A stretch of 45,244 nucleotides of DNA from Anaerolinea sp. (GTDB taxonomy: Bacteria > Chloroflexota > Anaerolineae > Anaerolineales > Villigracilaceae): positions 1 through 45,244 of the forward strand of contig DYPU01000013.1 of NCBI GenBank assembly GCA_020719725.1, given 5' to 3'. The translations under genes were made by a program, and so were the position numbers. The notes under the pieces were generated by a model. The model had not been told where the DNA came from. It made no database searches and saw only the letters and a list, made by a program, of their open reading frames with translations. Positions 41,089 to 45,244 of this stretch are shown piece after piece; the first letter of the stretch is position 1; each line of letters opens with the position of its first letter.

Positions 41089-42507
41089 ATGGTCTTCTCA
41101 ATCTCCAGCGACAATTTGCCTTTGGAGCGTGAGTTGAGCGCGTTGACGTATGCCCCGAAGACTGCTATTATCCAGCCTGTGCAGATAATTTCCCGCATCT
41201 TTGGCACCCTTAAACAAGAGGCTTTAGGCCTGGTCCGCTGGTTTGCCCCCGGGTTGGGCGTCAAACGCTGGTTTGGCGTCATTTTGCTTGGCCTAACCTT
41301 GTTAGCTGTGGGGCTGGCCCTACTGCTTTTAGACGTTTACCGTACCACCCCCCCCGAAAGCACCCTTACCCCCGTACTGGGAGTGGCCGCTCTACAATTT
41401 CTTGAACGCCCTTTCCGCATTCTAATTTTCACCGTACTCGGACTCATCCTCCTGACCTGGGGCATGATCGGGCTAAATCATGCCCTTGTGCAGCCCTTTC
41501 TGCGTCCCGGCCAAAAACTGGTAGACCAAATTGCCAGCTACCGCCGCAAAGAACGCGGCCCACGCATTGTTGTACTGGGGGGCGGGCACGGACTGGCAAC
41601 CCTGCTGCGCGGCCTAAAACTGCACTCCAACAATCTGACCGCTATTGTCTCAGTCGCCGATGATGGCGGCTCATCTGGGAAACTGCGCCAATCATTAGGT
41701 ATTCTGCCCCCCGGCGATATTCGCAACTGCCTGGCCGCCCTTTCTGAAGATGAAGCCATGCTCACCCAGCTTTTTCAATACCGCTTCACCAACGAATCTG
41801 GGCTGGGTGGACATTCTTTTGGCAATCTCTTCATCTCCGCCCTGGCAGAAATAACGGGAAGTTTTGAAGAAGCTGTTGCCGAATCGGGCCGAGTGCTGGG
41901 GGTGCATGGAAGGGTCCTGCCCGCCACCCTCCACAACGTCCACCTGGTCGCCGACATCGAATTGCCCAACCAACCCGGATACATCCGCGTCGAAGGCGAA
42001 AGCGCCATCCCAACCATGCCCGGCAAAGTACGCCGCGTTTGGCTCGAACCGAACGCCCCCTTTGCATTTCCCCCCGCCATTCGCGCCATCCTGGCCGCAG
42101 ATTTGATCGTGATTGGCCCCGGCAGCCTTTACACCAGCATTCTCCCCAACCTGCTTGTTCCAGACCTGCTCGAAGCCGTACGCGCCAGCCGCGCCCTGAA
42201 GATATTTATTGTCAACATCGCCACTCAGGCCGGAGAAACCAGCCAATACAGTGTCTTAGACCATATTTCTGTCTTGGCCGACCATGTTGGTGACCATGTA
42301 GCCGATGTTATTGTTTATAATAATACCTACTCCAATTCTCTCCCAAATACGTCAGATTGGGTAAAATTGGAGGGTGAGCCGCGTGGCTATCCTTTGTACG
42401 GCGCTGATCTGGTGGACGAACAACACCCCTGGCGGCACGACTCTGAAAAATTAGCCCGCACCCTGATCGATTTACTCTACGAACGCACCGGGCCATTGGT
42501 CGATTAG
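41089..42507 (+). CDS. yvcK: YvcK/CofD-like protein with an N-terminal membrane anchor
   Basis: The 472-residue protein ends in a YvcK (gluconeogenesis factor) domain: VVLGGGHGLATLLRGLK (nucleotide binding), SVADDGGSSGKLR, PPGDIRNCLAAL and VIGPGSLYTSILPNLL. In Bacillus and Mycobacterium, YvcK/CuvA binds UDP-sugars and links carbon supply to cell-wall synthesis. Here residues 1-155 add two membrane helices (about 61-81 and 107-128), so the protein is membrane-bound, unlike the soluble form. No Shine-Dalgarno sequence precedes ATG 41089, so the exact start is uncertain. It is followed by gap and pgk. Confidence 0.9.
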   Translation: MVFSISSDNLPLERELSALTYAPKTAIIQPVQIISRIFGTLKQEALGLVRWFAPGLGVKRWFGVILLGLTLLAVGLALLLLDVYRTTPPESTLTPVLGVAALQFLERPFRILIFTVLGLILLTWGMIGLNHALVQPFLRPGQKLVDQIASYRRKERGPRIVVLGGGHGLATLLRGLKLHSNNLTAIVSVADDGGSSGKLRQSLGILPPGDIRNCLAALSEDEAMLTQLFQYRFTNESGLGGHSFGNLFISALAEITGSFEEAVAESGRVLGVHGRVLPATLHNVHLVADIELPNQPGYIRVEGESAIPTMPGKVRRVWLEPNAPFAFPPAIRAILAADLIVIGPGSLYTSILPNLLVPDLLEAVRASRALKIFIVNIATQAGETSQYSVLDHISVLADHVGDHVADVIVYNNTYSNSLPNTSDWVKLEGEPRGYPLYGADLVDEQHPWRHDSEKLARTLIDLLYERTGPLVD

Positions 42508-42562
42508 GCAAGAAAATGCTATCTCAAACTCCATTTTGGGGTTATTGTGATAAGATTACCAA

Positions 42563-42580
42563 TTGTGCAAAAATTCACAA
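42563..42580. promoter_or_regulatory. Rex-like operator upstream of gap
   Basis: TTGTGCAAAAATTCACAA matches the redox-sensor Rex consensus TTGTGAA-N4-TTCACAA at all but one fixed position (C for A) and is nearly palindromic over 20 bp. It sits 28 nt before the gap start, just downstream of where transcription would begin, a position fitting repression relieved by high NADH. A rex gene is not in the window. Confidence 0.65.
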
Positions 42581-42608
42581 TCAAAAAAAACCTGAGGAGG
42601 TTTAATCT

Positions 42609-43667
42609 ATGGCTACAAAAGTTGGTATCAATGGTTTTGGGCGTATCGGACGCCAGGTTCTCAAGGCGATCCGCGATTTGTACCCGACCGAACTCGAAGT
42701 CGTGGCTTTCAATGACCTGGGCGACATGAAAACAATGGCGCACTTGCTGAAATACGACTCAAACTATGGCCGTTTTGACGGAACCGTGGAAGTAGCGGAA
42801 GATGGCCTGATTATCGACGGCAAGAAAATCACCGCTTTTAAAGAAAGCGACCCGGCCAATATCCCTTGGGCCAGCCTGGGCGTTGAAATTGTTATCGAAT
42901 CGACCGGCCTGTTCACCATCAAATCGGATGGCGTCAATAAAAAGGGCAAAACCGTCAAAGGTGCTGAAAACCATATCACCAAGGGCGGCGCAAAAAAGGT
43001 CATCATTTCCGCTCCCGCTGAAGGCGAAGACCTGACCATCGTGCTGGGCGTCAACGAAGAGATGTACGACCCCGCCAAACATCACGTCGTTTCGAATGCT
43101 TCCTGCACCACCAACTGCCTGGCGCCCGCTGCCAAAGTTGTGCATGACAAATGGAAGATTAAACGCGCTTTCATGACCACCATTCACTCTTACACCAACG
43201 ACCAGAAAATTCTCGACCTGCCCCATTCCGACCTGCGCCGCGCCCGCGCCGCTGGCGTCAGCATCATCCCAACCACCACCGGCGCTGCTAAAGCCATTTC
43301 ATTGGTCATTCCCGACCTGAAAGGCAAGTTCGACGGCTACGCCTTGCGCGTCCCGACCCCCACCGTCTCCGTGGTCGATTTCACCGCCGAACTTGAACTT
43401 GAGACCACCACCGAAGAATTGCGTCAGGCTTTCCGCGATGCCGCCAAACTGCCGCGTTTCCAGGGCGTTCTGGCTGCCATCGACGAACCGCTGGTTTCCG
43501 TCGATTTCAAGGGCGATCCCCACAGCTCCTCGGTTGACCTGCCCTTCACCAGCGTTTTGGGCAAGGAAAAGAGCAACTTCGTCAAAGTTGTGACCTGGTA
43601 CGACAATGAATGGGGCTACTCCTGCCGCACGGCTGACCTGGCCGCATTGATGGCGAAGAGCCTGTAA
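42609..43667 (+). CDS. gap: glyceraldehyde-3-phosphate dehydrogenase, type I
   Basis: The 352-residue protein has the NAD fold [18 protein letters not shown], the active-site [12 protein letters not shown] (Cys166), [12 protein letters not shown], and the C-terminal [10 protein letters not shown]-type [14 protein letters not shown] short insertion ([17 protein letters not shown]) before the active site moves the Cys about 15 residues beyond its usual place. It converts glyceraldehyde-3-phosphate to 1,3-bisphosphoglycerate. A very strong GAGGAGG ribosome binding site precedes the start. pgk follows after a hairpin-containing spacer. Confidence 0.98.
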   Translation: MATKVGINGFGRIGRQVLKAIRDLYPTELEVVAFNDLGDMKTMAHLLKYDSNYGRFDGTVEVAEDGLIIDGKKITAFKESDPANIPWASLGVEIVIESTGLFTIKSDGVNKKGKTVKGAENHITKGGAKKVIISAPAEGEDLTIVLGVNEEMYDPAKHHVVSNASCTTNCLAPAAKVVHDKWKIKRAFMTTIHSYTNDQKILDLPHSDLRRARAAGVSIIPTTTGAAKAISLVIPDLKGKFDGYALRVPTPTVSVVDFTAELELETTTEELRQAFRDAAKLPRFQGVLAAIDEPLVSVDFKGDPHSSSVDLPFTSVLGKEKSNFVKVVTWYDNEWGYSCRTADLAALMAKSL

Positions 43668-43682
43668 AAAGCACACTTTCAG

Positions 43683-43732
43683 ACAAGTACACAAGTAGAC
43701 AAGTAAATCTGTTTACCGGTGTACTTGTTTTC
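43683..43732 (+). terminator. intercistronic hairpin between gap and pgk, possible attenuator
   Basis: ACAAGTACAC (43683-43692) pairs with GTGTACTTGT (43719-43728); an inner GTAAA/TTTAC pair sits inside and a T-rich tract follows. The left side is made of three tandem 8-nt units ACAAGTAN (43683-43706). It may reduce read-through from gap into pgk or protect mRNA ends. Confidence 0.6.
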
Positions 43733-43754
43733 TTGCATCCACAACGGAGTTCAC

Positions 43755-44927
43755 ATGAACAAAAAAACCGTAAAAGACATCGAATTGAAGGGCAAACGCG
43801 TTTTTATGCGGGTTGACTTCAATGTTCCCATGGCAGACGGCAAAGTCACCGACGACAAGCGCATCAAAGCTGCTCTCCCAACCATCAAATATGTACTCGA
43901 ACAGGGCGCTTCTGTCATGCTTGCCAGCCATTTGGGACGACCCAAAGGCGGCCCAAGCGCCGAATTTAGCCTGGCTGCCGCTGCCGAAGTTTTGGCGGGG
44001 CATCTTGGCATTCCCGTCAAGATGGCACCAGATTGTGTAGGCCCGGAAGTGGAAAAAATGGCCGCCGCCCTCCAACCGGGCGAAGTGCTGATGCTCGAAA
44101 ACACCCGCTTCCATGCTGGTGAAGAGAAAAACGACCTGGAACTTGCCAAACAAATGGCCGCCCTGGCCGATATTTACGTTAACGACGCATTTGGTTCGGC
44201 TCACCGCGCCCACTCTTCCACCGAAGGCATTGCCCGTTTTCTGCCCGCTGTTTCTGGCTTTTTAATGGAACAGGAACTGGAATATCTGGGCCGCGCGATT
44301 GCCAACCCTGAGCATCCCTACGTTGCCATTTTGGGCGGCGCAAAAATTAGCGACAAGATTCTCGTTGTCGAAACCCTGCTCTCCAAATGTGACCGTCTCA
44401 TCATTGGCGGCGGCATGGCTAATACTTTTTTGGCCGCTCAGGGCCTGAATATGCAAGACAGCCTGGTTGAGGCCGCCTCGCTTGAAACCGCCAAAACCAT
44501 CCTGGCCCACTCTGGTGACAAGCTCATTCTGCCGGTTGATGCTGTCATCGCCGATAAATTTGACGCTGAAGCCAATACCCAGGTGGTCGATGTTGACTCT
44601 ATTCCGGCGGGCTGGCGCATGTTGGACGTTGGCCCCAAGACCATCGAAACCTACAAAAAAGTTCTTTCAGATGCCAGGCTGGTTGTTTGGAATGGTCCGG
44701 TGGGTGTCTTTGAAATGCCCAAGTTTGCTGAAGGGACCTTTGCCCTGGCGCACTTGTTGGCTGAATCCAGCGCCATCACCGTTATCGGCGGTGGCGATAG
44801 CGCCAGCGCCGTCAAAAAAGCGGGTGTTGCCAAACAGATGACGCATGTCTCCACGGGTGGCGGAGCTAGCCTGGAGTTTTTGGAAGGCAAGGAACTCCCC
44901 GGCGTGGCCGCGCTCAATGATAAGTAA
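43755..44927 (+). CDS. pgk: phosphoglycerate kinase
   Basis: The product (390 residues) begins with [15 protein letters not shown] and has [63 protein letters not shown] and [13 protein letters not shown], the full PGK set of substrate and nucleotide motifs. It makes ATP from 1,3-bisphosphoglycerate, the step after Gap. ATG 43755 is preferred, with CGGAG about 8 nt upstream; an in-frame ATG at 43719 would give 12 extra residues. A strong terminator follows. Confidence 0.98.
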   Translation: MNKKTVKDIELKGKRVFMRVDFNVPMADGKVTDDKRIKAALPTIKYVLEQGASVMLASHLGRPKGGPSAEFSLAAAAEVLAGHLGIPVKMAPDCVGPEVEKMAAALQPGEVLMLENTRFHAGEEKNDLELAKQMAALADIYVNDAFGSAHRAHSSTEGIARFLPAVSGFLMEQELEYLGRAIANPEHPYVAILGGAKISDKILVVETLLSKCDRLIIGGGMANTFLAAQGLNMQDSLVEAASLETAKTILAHSGDKLILPVDAVIADKFDAEANTQVVDVDSIPAGWRMLDVGPKTIETYKKVLSDARLVVWNGPVGVFEMPKFAEGTFALAHLLAESSAITVIGGGDSASAVKKAGVAKQMTHVSTGGGASLEFLEGKELPGVAALNDK

Positions 44928-44942
44928 AACTTGTCCTGCTGT

Positions 44943-44981
44943 AAAAACAGGCTTGTCGAATTTTCGACAAGCCTGTTTTTA
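44943..44981 (+). terminator. Rho-independent terminator of the gap-pgk operon
   Basis: AAAAACAGGCTTGTCGAA (44943-44960) is perfectly complementary to TTCGACAAGCCTGTTTTT (44963-44980), an 18 bp stem with flanking T run. The A and T runs would also stop transcription from the other strand. Confidence 0.95.
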
Positions 44982-45058
44982 TTTCAGCTTTGTTTCGCCC
45001 ACTCTGTCTCAAATAAAAAAAAACACAGCATAGCTCTACCCAAATAATGCGTCGCATT

Positions 45059-45187
45059 AGGAACTTAGAAGTTAAAGGCTTGTCTTTTGCCTGCCCTGAG
45101 TCACGGGGTTCTTTTAAGCTTTTCTCTGCGTTTTCGTGTTCCCGTAGTGTAAATCCTTTTTGCGGTGGGTCGGCTTGTCCGAGTTAG
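45059..45187. repeat. dispersed repeat, copy B
   Basis: This is the second copy of the segment at 4649-4801. It shares the left end (GGAACTTAGAAGTT) and the right block (TTCTCTG, TTCGTG, CCTTTTTGC, GGCTTGTCCGAGTTAG) in order and orientation, with a diverged middle and about 24 bp less length. It lies between the pgk terminator and the next promoter and contains no gene. Confidence 0.75.
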
Positions 45188-45221
45188 TTTAATGGCACTA
45201 CCGCAAAAGTCACTATTTAGC

Positions 45222-45227
45222 TTGACA
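45222..45227 (+). promoter_or_regulatory. -35 element of a gene beyond the window
   Basis: A perfect TTGACA lies 17 nt before the window end, so a -10 would fall just outside. This suggests a plus-strand transcript starting past 45244. Confidence 0.4.
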
Positions 45228-45244
45228 AAAGGGGTTCTCAAGGC

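Noticed and set aside
1-45244. Search for defence islands, prophage, CRISPR arrays or transposases
   Set aside because: None of the proteins carries nuclease, helicase, integrase, transposase or Cas motifs outside normal housekeeping genes (UvrC), and no short regularly spaced repeats are visible.

Overview
The window looks like a chromosomal segment from a member of the Chloroflexota, most likely class Anaerolineae. This rests on gene content and style: lipoproteins with long Thr/Pro/Glu linkers followed by SH3-like domains, a membrane-anchored YvcK protein, a DUF5678-type extension on a CCA-adding enzyme, and mid-to-high GC with very dense operons. The assignment is inference; there is no rRNA gene here to confirm it. 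I see no tRNA or rRNA gene, CRISPR array, prophage, transposase or recognisable defence system. Almost everything is housekeeping or signalling, but several gene architectures are unusual.

Layout. 1-258: 3' end of a gene with a basic repetitive tail. 385-6824 (minus): lipoprotein, glycerophosphodiesterase and acetylpolyamine-deacetylase-like genes, then an S10 peptidase, an ACT-domain protein and a THUMP methyltransferase. 6957-9571 (plus): polyphosphate kinase and SixA-like phosphatase. 9592-10868: rplU-rpmA-rpmE with a clear promoter and structured leader; the L31 protein carries a domain resembling the RNA polymerase alpha C-terminal domain. 10946-15111 (plus): thymidine kinase, hypoxanthine phosphoribosyltransferase, CCA-adding enzyme, a decayed alpha/beta-hydrolase, a LutA-like protein and a cold-shock protein. 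15154-15420 (minus): small membrane protein. 15483-19063 (plus): uvrC, a lone receiver domain, a 47-residue membrane protein and prfA.

19174-23610 (plus): a glycosyltransferase-permease fusion, a MalG-like permease, prmC and a tsaC-type gene. 23731-29011 (minus): a compact six-gene operon with two PlsC acyltransferases, an ArsP-type permease, its TIGR03943 partner, a beta-propeller protein and an anchored lectin-like protein. 29120-32164: small membrane protein, PilZ protein, deoxynucleoside kinase, a frameshifted GNAT gene and a DegV protein. 32359-36069 (plus): alr-lspA-rluD-ltaE. 36071-40776 (minus): a GGDEF protein and an HD-GYP protein whose genes overlap by 4 bp. 41089-44927 (plus): yvcK, gap and pgk, with a Rex-like operator in front of gap.

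How the parts work together. Three themes recur: translation and its quality control (L21, L27, L31, RF1, PrmC, TsaC, CCA enzyme, RluD, THUMP methyltransferase); nucleotide salvage (Tdk, Hpt, dNK); and cyclic-di-GMP signalling (GGDEF, HD-GYP, PilZ). Central glycolysis (gap-pgk) appears to be under redox control. Several genes have a -10 element 6-7 nt before the start codon and no Shine-Dalgarno sequence, so leaderless transcripts are likely. A roughly 130-150 bp dispersed repeat occurs near both ends of the window.
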